Shown piece by piece: positions 43,953-52,928 of a stretch of DNA of 56,143 bases; the stretch's first letter is position 1; each line of letters begins with the position of its first letter. The notes below the pieces were generated by a model. It made no database searches. It had not been told where the DNA came from and was given only the letters and a program-made list of their open reading frames with translations. Origin of the DNA: Hyphomicrobiales bacterium (GTDB lineage Bacteria > Pseudomonadota > Alphaproteobacteria > Rhizobiales > JAJFHR01); contig JAJFHS010000060.1 in NCBI GenBank assembly GCA_021775475.1, positions 1-56,143 of the forward strand, in the 5' to 3' direction. A program made the position numbers and the translations under genes.

Positions 43953-43976
43953 AAAAATCGTGATTTGGAGCAAATA

Positions 43977-44594
43977 CTAGCGCGAATAAAACTCGACGAC
44001 CAGATTGGGTTCCATCACCACCGGATAAGGCACGTCGGCGAGGTTTGGAATATTGATCAGTTTTGCCGTCAGTTTCTTTTCATCCACTTCAACATATTCA
44101 GGCAGATCGCGCTCCGGGCTTTGCTGGGCTTCAAGCACCAGACCCATATCGCGGGACTTTTCCCTAACTTCAACCACATCACCAACTTTCAGGCGGTAGC
44201 TGGGGATGTTGACGCGCTTGCCATTGACCAGAACATGGCCGTGGTTGACAAACTGGCGGGCAGAAAAAACCGTTGGAACAAATTTAGCACGATAAACCAG
44301 CGCATCTAAACGGCGCTCTAGAAGACCAATCAGATTTTCACCGGTATCACCCTTAACCCGGGTTGCTTCCTTGTAGATCGCTTTGAACTGTTTTTCGTTG
44401 ATATTGCCGTAATAGCCCTTGAGCTTTTGTTTGGCGCGCAACTGAATGCCGAAATCGGAAAGTTTGGAGCGGCGACGCTGACCGTGTTCACCGGGGCCGT
44501 ATTCGCGGCGGTTGACCGGGCTTTTGGGGCGGCCCCAGATGTTTTCGCCTAAGCGGCGGTCAATTTTATATTTGGCGGATTGGCGGTTTGACAT
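43977..44594 (-). CDS. rpsD: 30S ribosomal protein S4
   Basis: Start [16 protein letters not shown] at 44594 gives 205 residues (the frame upstream is non-coding). It contains [13 protein letters not shown], the RNA-binding S4 domain ([14 protein letters not shown] and [20 protein letters not shown]) and the usual C-terminus. S4 starts assembly of the 30S body. It stands alone, as in many alphaproteobacteria. Confidence 0.96.
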   Translation of the reverse strand: MSNRQSAKYKIDRRLGENIWGRPKSPVNRREYGPGEHGQRRRSKLSDFGIQLRAKQKLKGYYGNINEKQFKAIYKEATRVKGDTGENLIGLLERRLDALVYRAKFVPTVFSARQFVNHGHVLVNGKRVNIPSYRLKVGDVVEVREKSRDMGLVLEAQQSPERDLPEYVEVDEKKLTAKLINIPNLADVPYPVVMEPNLVVEFYSR

Positions 44595-44711
44595 AAGTTG
44601 GATTTCCAATTGTTTTCGAAGTGTTTCAATAATATCAAAGCATGTCCTCCTGCATCTGTTGCCAGATCGACAGGCTTGAGGTTTCGCCAACCACAAAGCC
44701 ACGGACAAGCC

Positions 44712-44738
44712 AAAAAAGCGGGCTCATAAAAAGCCCGC
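44712..44738 (-). terminator. Terminator after murI
   Basis: On the minus strand GCGGGCT and AGCCCGC form a seven-base stem, followed by TTTTTT. It lies between the murI stop (44806) and rpsD. Confidence 0.8.
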
Positions 44739-44805
44739 ATTTAATGTCACGTCTAATACGCGCCAAGGTGTACATGTGTCAATCAAATCCGGTGCATTTG
44801 AGGGC

Positions 44806-45624
44806 TTAAAGCGACAAAATCGTTAAATTCTGAAATCCCTCGCGCAAAAACACCGCACTGAGTGCGGGATCAAGCCCCTTACTATCGGTCAAACAGGCCC
44901 GGTTGGTTGAGTTTATCGCCTCTTTTACCGGGCCTTCGTAGTCCAGAACATCCAGCAACCTGCGCACCACCGCAGCCGATGGATTGACAAACCACACCGG
45001 CCATGGCGACGCACGCTCCAGCATTTCCAGCACCAGCGGGTAATGGGTGCATCCCAAAACAACGGTGTCAGTGCGATTGCCCTCATGTTCAACAAATGCC
45101 GGTGCGATTTCGAGAATAATGTCAGCTTGTTCCACCAACTGCCCGGACAGATGAACTTCGCAAAGATGGGCAAGATTACCACAGGCCACCGGGGTGACAT
45201 GACACTCGCTGGCAAATTGCTCAATCAGGTTTTGGGTATAATCACGCTTGATGGTTCCCGGTGTCGCCAGAATGGAAATGGTGCCGGTTCTAGTCATTTC
45301 AGCGGCTGGTTTAACCGCTGGCACCACACCGACAAAGGGTAAGGAAAACCGCTCCCTCAAAGCGCCCATCACAACCGTGCTGGCGGTATTGCAGGCAATA
45401 ACCACGGCATCTATCTGTTCACGCGCAATCAGTCCGCCGACAACTTTGGAGGTTCGTTCTATTAATTCATCGGGCGAAAGATTGCCGTAGGGAAACCCGG
45501 CATTATCAGCACAATAGGTGATGGAAATGTCCGGGGCCTGTTGACGCAACTCGCGTGCAACGCTCAAACCACCAAGGCCCGAATCAAACACACAAACATT
45601 GTATGATTTCACCGCTTTGGTCAT
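44806..45624 (-). CDS. murI: Glutamate racemase
   Basis: The 272-residue product makes D-glutamate for peptidoglycan. It has FDSGLGGLSVARELR at the start, the first catalytic Cys in IACNTASTVV and the second in VLGCTHYPLV. The start overlaps the stop of trmJ by four bases. Confidence 0.94.
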   Translation of the reverse strand: MTKAVKSYNVCVFDSGLGGLSVARELRQQAPDISITYCADNAGFPYGNLSPDELIERTSKVVGGLIAREQIDAVVIACNTASTVVMGALRERFSLPFVGVVPAVKPAAEMTRTGTISILATPGTIKRDYTQNLIEQFASECHVTPVACGNLAHLCEVHLSGQLVEQADIILEIAPAFVEHEGNRTDTVVLGCTHYPLVLEMLERASPWPVWFVNPSAAVVRRLLDVLDYEGPVKEAINSTNRACLTDSKGLDPALSAVFLREGFQNLTILSL

Positions 45625-46400
45625 TTTGAGCGCTTGTGCTGGCGCACCAGTGACGCCACCACTCCTCGAAGCGTGCGAATTTCCTGTTCGCTCAGGTTTG
45701 CCCGCTGAAACAGGTTGCGTAAATTGCGCACCATCGACGGACGGCGCTCCGGCGGCCTGAGAAATCCTGCTTCATCGAGTTCTTTTTCCAGATGCTCAAA
45801 AAAACCGACCAGCTCTTCCTTGGTTGCCGGCCACGACCCGGCCAGCCGCAAGCCTGCTTGCTTGACCGCACCATCTTCGCGAGAACCATCACCGAGGCTC
45901 CAGTTGCCCAGCTTGAACCATTCGTAAGAATTTAGCAAAACCGCCTGGGCAAGATTGAGAGAGGCAAATTCAGGGTCAACCGGTGCCATGATTATACTGT
46001 CGGCAAGCGTGATATCATCATTGGTAAGACCACTTTTTTCGCGCCCATACAAAATACCCACACGCTGGCCAAGGGCTGTACGCTCGCGCATGTCTTTTGC
46101 GGCATCTTCCGGCGTCAATACGGCTTTTGCAAGATCACGACCGCGTGCGGTGGTGGCATAGACATGATGGAGATCGCTGATAGCTTGCGTGGTTGACTTA
46201 AACACCTGCGCATTATCGACCACATGGGTTGCCCCGGCAGCAGCTTTAGTAGCCCATTCACTGGGCCAGCCATCACGCGGGTTAACCAGCCGCATTTCAT
46301 CTAAGCCAAAATTGGCCATGGCGCGGGCAGCGGTTCCAATATTCTGCCCCAGTTGGGCTTCCACCAGAATTATCGTCGGTTGAACTTCGTTCATCGTCAA
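45621..46400 (-). CDS. trmJ: tRNA (Cm32/Um32) methyltransferase TrmJ
   Basis: The 259-residue product is a SPOUT-family RNA methyltransferase (VEAQLGQNIGTAARAMANF, then GILYGREKSGLTNDDI and LNLAQAVLLNSYEW). TrmJ methylates ribose at position 32 of tRNAs. The C-terminal extension is helical. It is coupled to murI by an overlapping stop/start. Confidence 0.88.
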   Translation of the reverse strand: MTMNEVQPTIILVEAQLGQNIGTAARAMANFGLDEMRLVNPRDGWPSEWATKAAAGATHVVDNAQVFKSTTQAISDLHHVYATTARGRDLAKAVLTPEDAAKDMRERTALGQRVGILYGREKSGLTNDDITLADSIIMAPVDPEFASLNLAQAVLLNSYEWFKLGNWSLGDGSREDGAVKQAGLRLAGSWPATKEELVGFFEHLEKELDEAGFLRPPERRPSMVRNLRNLFQRANLSEQEIRTLRGVVASLVRQHKRSK

Positions 46401-46476
46401 GTTTCACATTCAATCTATAATTAGCATGTTCACTAACATTATATATTGATCTGAGAAACAAACGATTTACGCAGCA

Positions 46477-47202
46477 CTATTTGCGGAACTGTGTGGGTGG
46501 AAAATACAAATGATCCTGATTTTCAACCGCCAGGTGACAGGCAATGCAAAACTTCACCTTGTCCGATCCCACCCCGTTGGTGGTGCCGAACAAGCTGCCA
46601 TCAGGCATAATCATGATATAGCGCCAATCTCCACTGACATAATTGAAACCCTCAGGCATTTTTTCCATCAAAAACAAAGGGCCGGGAAGGGTTTTATTGT
46701 CATCGGTGACAGCAAAACTGTCTTTGGCAACAATCGATCCCACCGGTAATTTCCCGGCAGACTCATATTTTCCATAGGCGCTGGCAATGGCGTTGGCATA
46801 GTGATTGACAAACCGTCGCCCGTGGGTGGCACTTCGTAACGGGGCCGTGTTATACAATGGCCACTTCTGATAGGCGCGCGCCGCTGCAATACCTGATGAG
46901 GCATAATCGCGGGCCATTTGCCCGCCAATTTTTTTGTATATGGCCTTAGCTTCGCCATTGTTCAAATCAGCAGGGTTGGGCAGCCTGAAATGGCGGCGTG
47001 GGGCACTGCCATCCTGATTTGGCTCGTGGGAAGCCAGCCGAACGGGCTGTTTTTCTTCAGGCGGCGTATTTTCACCACTTTGCGCTGTCACCGATAAGGT
47101 CAGTCCGGCGATAATTGCGGCAAAAACCACATATCTCGAACGACCAACTGACGGGGAAACGCCACCCGGTTTTTTCGCCGGATCCATTATTTTTTCCTTC
47201 AT
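46477..47202 (-). CDS. Cytochrome P460 family protein
   Basis: The product has up to 241 residues, with an N-terminal signal anchor (VVFAAIIAGLTLSVTA) and a heme-binding CIACH motif near the C-terminus (VKFCIACHLAVEN). The body has the cytochrome P460 fold pattern (GPLFLMEKMPEGF, WRYIMIMPDGS). P460 proteins carry a lysine-crosslinked heme and oxidise hydroxylamine or nitric oxide. The cross-linking lysine cannot be assigned with confidence here. No ammonia-oxidation genes are nearby, so a detoxification role is possible. Confidence 0.82.
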   Translation of the reverse strand: MKEKIMDPAKKPGGVSPSVGRSRYVVFAAIIAGLTLSVTAQSGENTPPEEKQPVRLASHEPNQDGSAPRRHFRLPNPADLNNGEAKAIYKKIGGQMARDYASSGIAAARAYQKWPLYNTAPLRSATHGRRFVNHYANAIASAYGKYESAGKLPVGSIVAKDSFAVTDDNKTLPGPLFLMEKMPEGFNYVSGDWRYIMIMPDGSLFGTTNGVGSDKVKFCIACHLAVENQDHLYFPPTQFRK

Positions 47203-47291
47203 TAGATCAGGTTAAATTATACCAGATTCTAATGTGGGCACTGTTTGCTGATTGTGAAAATCACAAAGCCTCACTAATGCGCGATGAGATG

Positions 47292-47987
47292 TTATGCCTC
47301 TTGAAGATTGCCGACACCTGCTGACCGAATGGTTTCCTTGACAGTCTCGAACTTGTTGACCAGATGGCGCTTGAGAACTTCGCTTAAAGCTGCGCCGTTG
47401 CGGGCAACCAAAGCGGCAATAATTTCTTCGTGTTCACTCACCGCCTGCTCCCAGCGCTTCTTTGATATGTTGGCAACATAACGCGCACGTCGCACCCGGC
47501 CCGACAGACTGCGATACATACTGGTCAGCGTTGCATTATCGGCGGCGGCAAGAATTTGATTGTGTATTTCCTGATTGCAGCGGAAATACTCCGGCATTTC
47601 CTTGGCCTGATAGTGGCGTATCATCTGATCGTGCAACTGACGAATGACACCTATGGCCGCATCAGAAATGCGCTCACAGGCCAATTCGCCGGAAAGTGCT
47701 TCCAGCGCCCCCATCACCGGAAAAGCCTCTTCAAGGTCTTCCAGCGTCAACTGCGATATGGTTGCACCCTTGTTGGGGGTGAGTGTAATCAAACCCTCAG
47801 ACGCCAACACCTTCAAAGCCTCGCGCAACGGCGTGCGCGAAACACCAAATTTTGCCGCGAGATTTTGCTCCGGCACTTTGGTGCCAGGCTCAAGATCCCC
47901 TGTCACGATCATCTCACGCAGGCGATCAATCAGTTCATCGTGTAATGAGCGGCGCACGATCATCGCGGGCTCCATCAATTCAGTCAA
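47292..47987 (-). CDS. FadR/FCD-type GntR regulator
   Basis: The 231-residue product has a GntR winged helix (LEPGTKVPEQNLAAKFGVSR and TPLREALKVLASEGLI) and a helical FCD ligand domain with metal-binding histidines. It overlaps the dehydrogenase gene start/stop by eight bases, so it is co-transcribed with it. It probably controls this gene and the divergent aminotransferase genes in response to a carboxylic acid. Confidence 0.88.
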   Translation of the reverse strand: MTELMEPAMIVRRSLHDELIDRLREMIVTGDLEPGTKVPEQNLAAKFGVSRTPLREALKVLASEGLITLTPNKGATISQLTLEDLEEAFPVMGALEALSGELACERISDAAIGVIRQLHDQMIRHYQAKEMPEYFRCNQEIHNQILAAADNATLTSMYRSLSGRVRRARYVANISKKRWEQAVSEHEEIIAALVARNGAALSEVLKRHLVNKFETVKETIRSAGVGNLQEA

Positions 47988-50895
47988 AACCTGTCTCCTT
48001 AAAATGATTTCTTAAAACCACAGCCACATGTTGCGCTTTTCGCTGAGCGCCATGGCTGATTTGAGTGCGGCACGAGGTGCCATCGGCAACAATGAGTGTG
48101 GCGTCGTCAGCCTCGCGCACCGCAGGTAACAAATCCAGCTCGGCCATTGCCATCGACGTGTCATAAGTTTCAGCACCATAACCAAAGGCACCGGCCATGC
48201 CGCAACAACTCGATTGCACGACCTCAACCTCCAGCCCCGGCACAAGCGCCAGCACCCTTTCAACCGAACTCATGACGTCGAAAGCTTTTTGATGGCAATG
48301 ACCGTGCAGCAGTGCTTTTGAAACAGACGCTTTTTGCAGTTTCAAATCAAACCTGCCTGCATCTATTTCGTCTGCGATAAATTCCTCAAACAGAAATGCA
48401 GCTTTGCCCGCAACCCTCATATCTTTACCCGGCAACAAGCTTTGAAGCTCATCACGAAACGATAAAAGACAAGATGGTTCAAGGCCGACAATGGCTATGT
48501 TACGCTCAACATATGGTTTTACCGCAGCTAATAACCGCGTCATTTCAGCTTTTGCCTGATCCACCAGTCCCGCTGACAGAAACGTGCGGCCACAGCACAA
48601 GGGACGCGCGCCCTGCTCCGCATTGAGGTGATGAACGCGATATCCCGCCGCTATCAACACATCACGCGCTGCATCAAGATTTTCCGGCTCGAAATATCGA
48701 CTAACCGTATCAGCAAACAGCACGACTTCTTTGCCATTCTCAGGTCCTTCTACCGCCGGGGGAGAAAATATATCCCGCCGCCACTTTGGCAACACGCGTC
48801 TGGCGCTGAACCCGGTAATCCATTCACTCAATGCGCCCAAGCCGGGCAGTTGATCACGCAGGTTCAACAGGCCGGAAATTCTGCTGGCATAGGGGGCGTA
48901 GTGCGGCAGGTAAGCCACCAGACGATCATGCAGTGACAGGCCATATTTTTGCTGGCGCTGGTTTAATACTTCGATTTTCATCTTTGCCATATCAACGCCA
49001 GTGGGGCATTCGCGTTTACAGCCTTTGCACGAGACACACAGCTTCATGGTGTCGATCATCGCATCGCTGGTAAAAGCATCCGGTCCCAGTTGTCCCGACA
49101 TTGCCAGTCTGAGAGAATTAGCGCGGCCACGGGTGCTGTCACGTTCATTGCGGGTAACGCGAAAGGACGGGCACATGGTGCCAGCATCAAATTTGCGGCA
49201 GGCACCATTGTTGTTGCACATCTCAATGGCACCCTGAAACCCACCACCAGCGCCGTAATAATCCGACCAGTCAAAGACGGTCTTAAGTTCCTTAACTTCA
49301 TAATCCGCTCCGTAACGAAACAGGGAGCGATCATTCATTCTGGGTGATTTGACGATTTTACCAGGATTGAAAAGTTCTTTTGGATCAATAAGTTGTTTAA
49401 TTTCCTCAAAGGTTTGATTTAACTTCTTTCCATACATCTTCTCATGAAATTCCGAGCGTACCAGCCCATCGCCATGTTCGCCGGAATGCGCACCTTTGTA
49501 TTCCTTGACCATGTCGAAGGCCTCTTCGGCAATCGCCCGCATGGTGTTGGCATCGTGCTCAAGTTTCAGATTTAAAACCGGACGCACATGCAGACATCCA
49601 ACGGACGCATGGGCATACCAGGTGCCGATTGTATTGTGTCTGGCGAACACCTCGGTAAGACGCTGCGTATAGTCTGCCAGATGCTCCAGCGGCACGGCGC
49701 AATCTTCAATGAACGACACCGGCTTGCCTTGCGTTTTCATCGACATGACAATGTTAAGACCGGCTTTGCGCAATTCCCACAAGGCTTTTTGCCGCTCAGG
49801 ATCAATCACCTCAACCACCGCATCATCAAAGCCCAGATCAGCCATCAGTTCGCCAAGCTGTTTCAATCGCCGGAGATTTTCACCATGATCATCTTCAGCA
49901 AATTCAACCAGCAACAGTGCATCCGGTCGACCTTGCACGAAGCTTTCAATTGTCTTGCGATAGATCGGAATGTCGCGCGCCAATTCCATGATGGTGCGAT
50001 CTACCAGTTCAACCGCTGTGGGCTTCAATTTGACGATATGCTGGGCTGCATCCATGGCGCCGTAAAACGTCGGGAAATGACAGACACCGACAACCTTGTT
50101 TTGCGGCAACAGTGACAATTTCAGTTTCAACTTTGTCGTGAGACCGAGTGTGCCTTCAGAACCGACCATAAGCTCGGCCAGATTGATGTCTTTGTCACCG
50201 GACACCAATGCATCAATATTATAACCACCCACCCGCCGGGTCAGGGTTGGAAACCTCGCGGCAATTTCGTCTGCGTCACGGCGACCAATTTTGAGGAGTT
50301 CGCTCACCAGGTTCGACGAAACATCATCGCTGGCCAGAGGCCCAAAATGAAACCTCGATCCGCCTGACAGGATCGCATCGAGTGAGGCTACATTATCGCG
50401 CATAATGCCATAGCGAATTGATCTGGTGCCGCACGAGTTGTTACCGGCCATGCCACCGATAGTCGCCCGGCTGGCGGTGGAAACATCAACGGGAAACCAC
50501 AAGCCCTTTGATTTCAGTCTGGCGTTGAGATGATCGAGTACGATACCCGGCTCAACCTCGCAAACCTTCTGTTCAGGGTCAAAAGATATAAGCCGGTTAA
50601 GATATTTAGACATATCCAGCACCAGCGAAGCCCCCACGGTCTGACCGCTTTGCGACGTGCCGCCACCACGTGGTAAAATGGAAACACCCTCCTCGCGGGC
50701 TATCTCGAGTACAGCTTCCACATCCTCCCAGGTTTTTGGCACCACCGCACCCACCGGCATAATTTGATAGATTGAAGCATCCGTTGCATACCTCCCGCGC
50801 GAAAAACGATCAAACAGCACCTCACCTTGCACAGCTTTTTGCAGTTTAAGCGCCAGCGACGATGAATCAGCACTTGACTTTGAGATTGTATTCAT
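47980..50895 (-). CDS. FAD/4Fe-4S dehydrogenase (D-lactate/2-hydroxyacid type)
   Basis: The 971-residue product has an FAD-binding PCMH domain (ILPRGGGTSQSGQTVGASL, residues about 75-93), an FAD-linked oxidase C-terminal domain (about residues 270-510) with GEHGDGLVRSEF, a 4Fe-4S motif (LCVSCKGCKRECPTG) and two CCG-type domains (CCGRTFLSAG, SCCGMAGAFGY). This is the layout of large membrane-associated D-lactate or 2-hydroxyglutarate dehydrogenases. The substrate is unknown; with the neighbouring aminotransferase a 2-hydroxy acid or glycolate-type substrate is likely. Confidence 0.85.
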   Translation of the reverse strand: MNTISKSSADSSSLALKLQKAVQGEVLFDRFSRGRYATDASIYQIMPVGAVVPKTWEDVEAVLEIAREEGVSILPRGGGTSQSGQTVGASLVLDMSKYLNRLISFDPEQKVCEVEPGIVLDHLNARLKSKGLWFPVDVSTASRATIGGMAGNNSCGTRSIRYGIMRDNVASLDAILSGGSRFHFGPLASDDVSSNLVSELLKIGRRDADEIAARFPTLTRRVGGYNIDALVSGDKDINLAELMVGSEGTLGLTTKLKLKLSLLPQNKVVGVCHFPTFYGAMDAAQHIVKLKPTAVELVDRTIMELARDIPIYRKTIESFVQGRPDALLLVEFAEDDHGENLRRLKQLGELMADLGFDDAVVEVIDPERQKALWELRKAGLNIVMSMKTQGKPVSFIEDCAVPLEHLADYTQRLTEVFARHNTIGTWYAHASVGCLHVRPVLNLKLEHDANTMRAIAEEAFDMVKEYKGAHSGEHGDGLVRSEFHEKMYGKKLNQTFEEIKQLIDPKELFNPGKIVKSPRMNDRSLFRYGADYEVKELKTVFDWSDYYGAGGGFQGAIEMCNNNGACRKFDAGTMCPSFRVTRNERDSTRGRANSLRLAMSGQLGPDAFTSDAMIDTMKLCVSCKGCKRECPTGVDMAKMKIEVLNQRQQKYGLSLHDRLVAYLPHYAPYASRISGLLNLRDQLPGLGALSEWITGFSARRVLPKWRRDIFSPPAVEGPENGKEVVLFADTVSRYFEPENLDAARDVLIAAGYRVHHLNAEQGARPLCCGRTFLSAGLVDQAKAEMTRLLAAVKPYVERNIAIVGLEPSCLLSFRDELQSLLPGKDMRVAGKAAFLFEEFIADEIDAGRFDLKLQKASVSKALLHGHCHQKAFDVMSSVERVLALVPGLEVEVVQSSCCGMAGAFGYGAETYDTSMAMAELDLLPAVREADDATLIVADGTSCRTQISHGAQRKAQHVAVVLRNHFKETGFD

Positions 50896-50909
50896 AATTC
50901 ATAATACAA
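50886..50909. promoter_or_regulatory. Candidate GntR operator between the divergent genes
   Basis: TTGTATT (50886-50892) and AATACAA (50903-50909) are inverted copies with a 10-base centre, lying over the start codon of the dehydrogenase gene. The pattern resembles a FadR-type GntR site. Confidence 0.35.
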
Positions 50910-50960
50910 ACACAAACATCTTTTCGCAAGCGAACAATTGCAACCCATGAGTTAAGCCAA

Positions 50961-52142
50961 ATGAAAAACACCACCCGCACACCCGGCAGGCATTTTCTGC
51001 AAATCCCCGGCCCGACAAATGTTCCCGACCGCATTTTGCGCGCCATGGCGCAGCCGATAATTGACCATCGCGGACCGGATTTTGCCACTCTAGGCCGCAA
51101 GGTGCTTGAAGGCATTAAACCCATCTTCAAATGTTCAGGCCCGGTCTATATTTTCCCCGCATCAGGAACCGGAGCCTGGGAAGCGGCCCTGATAAACACA
51201 TTGTCGCCGGGAGACCATGTGTTGATGGCAGAAACCGGCCATTTTGCCACCCTGTGGCGCAATCTGGCCCTAAAGATAGGTCTTGAACCGGTATTTATTG
51301 ACGGCGACTGGCGCAGCGGTGCTGATGCTGCCCAGATTGAGGAGCGTTTACGTAACGACAAGAGTCATGAAATAAAAGCCGTCTGCGTCGTCCACAATGA
51401 AACCTCAACCGGTGCTGTTACCAACATTGCCAATGTCAGAGCGGCAATTGATGCAGCCAGACATCCGGCATTGTTGATGGTCGATACCATCTCATCGCTG
51501 GCCTCGATTGACTACGCCCATGATGACTGGGGTGTTGATGTGACGGTCGCGGGATCGCAAAAGGGCCTGATGTTACCACCGGGCTTAAGCTTTAATGCAG
51601 TCAGCGACAAAGCGCTTAAGGCGGCCAAAACATCGATATCATATAAATCCTACTGGTCATGGAGCGAGATGGACGGCCCCAACGCCAAGGGTTATTTCCC
51701 CTACACACCTGCCACCAACCTGCTCTATGGGCTGTCTGAAGCCATAGACATGCTGGCAGAAGAAGGGCTCGACAATGTTTTTGCCCGCCACAAACGCCAT
51801 AGTGAAGCCACCCGGCGGGCGGTAAATACCTGGGGTCTGGAAATATTGTGCCGCAATCAGCACGAATACAGCCATAGCCTGACAGCGGTGATGATGCCCG
51901 AAGGCCATAGCGCCGACAATTTTCGCCGGGTCGTCCTCGAACATTTTGATATGTCTTTGGGCTCAGGTCTTGGCAAGGTAGCCGACAGAATTTTCAGGAT
52001 AGGCCATCTTGGCGACATCAACGACCTGACCCTGATGGGCACCCTCGCTGGTGTTGAAATGGGCCTCTCCCTCGCCAATGTTCCGCACAACCCCAATGGT
52101 GTAAAAAGTGCCATGGATTTTCTAACCACACAGGCAGATTGA
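50961..52142 (+). CDS. Alanine/serine-glyoxylate-type aminotransferase
   Basis: The 393-residue product is a class V aminotransferase. The start GRHFLQIPGPTNVPDRILRAM is typical of the serine/aspartate-glyoxylate group (SgaA, BhcA). The PLP lysine is in AGSQKGLMLP. It transfers an amino group to glyoxylate, forming glycine. It is followed with a four-base overlap by an enoyl-CoA hydratase and then by a CoA transferase. No other beta-hydroxyaspartate cycle genes are visible. Confidence 0.85.
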   Translation: MKNTTRTPGRHFLQIPGPTNVPDRILRAMAQPIIDHRGPDFATLGRKVLEGIKPIFKCSGPVYIFPASGTGAWEAALINTLSPGDHVLMAETGHFATLWRNLALKIGLEPVFIDGDWRSGADAAQIEERLRNDKSHEIKAVCVVHNETSTGAVTNIANVRAAIDAARHPALLMVDTISSLASIDYAHDDWGVDVTVAGSQKGLMLPPGLSFNAVSDKALKAAKTSISYKSYWSWSEMDGPNAKGYFPYTPATNLLYGLSEAIDMLAEEGLDNVFARHKRHSEATRRAVNTWGLEILCRNQHEYSHSLTAVMMPEGHSADNFRRVVLEHFDMSLGSGLGKVADRIFRIGHLGDINDLTLMGTLAGVEMGLSLANVPHNPNGVKSAMDFLTTQAD

Positions 52143-52927
52143 TTCTAATGACAGATGTTATCCTGACAGAAATTGACGGTGCCATTGCCACCGTCACCTT
52201 GAACCGGCCGGAAAAACTCAATGCCCTCACCCGGCCCATGTGGCGCGGGCTTGGTGACGCCCTCAACCAGCTGGATGCCAATACAGAAATTCGCTGCATC
52301 ATCCTGCGCGGTGCTGGCGGCAAGGCGTTTTCACCCGGCAATGATATTTCTGAATTTGAAACCCAGCGCTCAACCCCCGCCCAAGCCCAGGACTACGGTA
52401 ACGACCTCTACCACGGCCTGCGCGGTCTAACCGAATGCAACACACCGACAGTCGCCCTTATCGAGGGTATTTGTGTCGGCGGCGGGCTCGAAGTAGCCGC
52501 CTTGTGTGATTTGCGCATATGCGGAAAATCCAGCCGCTTTGGCGTGCCGATAAAGCGTCTGGGGCTGGTGATGGCATACCCCGAAATCTCCGGTCTTTTG
52601 AATCTAGTCGGAGAAGCGGTTACGCGTGAAATCCTGCTGGAAGGCCGTATATTCAGTGCCGATGAAGCTTTAGCCAAAGGAGTTGTCACCCGCGTTGCGG
52701 ATGACGCAAATGTGGAGCGTGAGACACTCGAGACCGCCACACGCATTGCCGAAGGCGCACCGTTGGTAGCCGCCTGGCACAAAAAGTTCATTCGCCGCCT
52801 CAGGGACAAAACACCCTTGAGCCAGGCCGAACTTGATGAAGCTTACGAATGCTACGATACCCAAGATTTCAATATCGGATACAACTCGTTCCTGACCAAA
52901 ACCAAACCGCAATTCAGGGGACGATGA
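52139..52927 (+). CDS. Enoyl-CoA hydratase/isomerase family protein
   Basis: The 262-residue product is a crotonase-fold enzyme (AGGKAFSPGNDISEF, then GICVGGGLEVAALCDLRI, the oxyanion hole). It overlaps the upstream gene by four bases. The longest frame starts at 52139 (TTG); an ATG at 52148 gives MTDVILTEIDG and is likely the true start. The substrate cannot be deduced. Confidence 0.88.
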   Translation: MILMTDVILTEIDGAIATVTLNRPEKLNALTRPMWRGLGDALNQLDANTEIRCIILRGAGGKAFSPGNDISEFETQRSTPAQAQDYGNDLYHGLRGLTECNTPTVALIEGICVGGGLEVAALCDLRICGKSSRFGVPIKRLGLVMAYPEISGLLNLVGEAVTREILLEGRIFSADEALAKGVVTRVADDANVERETLETATRIAEGAPLVAAWHKKFIRRLRDKTPLSQAELDEAYECYDTQDFNIGYNSFLTKTKPQFRGR

Positions 52928-52928
52928 T

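Noticed and set aside
50961..52142. Beta-hydroxyaspartate cycle (bhcABCD)
   Set aside because: Only a BhcA-like aminotransferase is present; the other three genes of the cycle are not in the neighbourhood.
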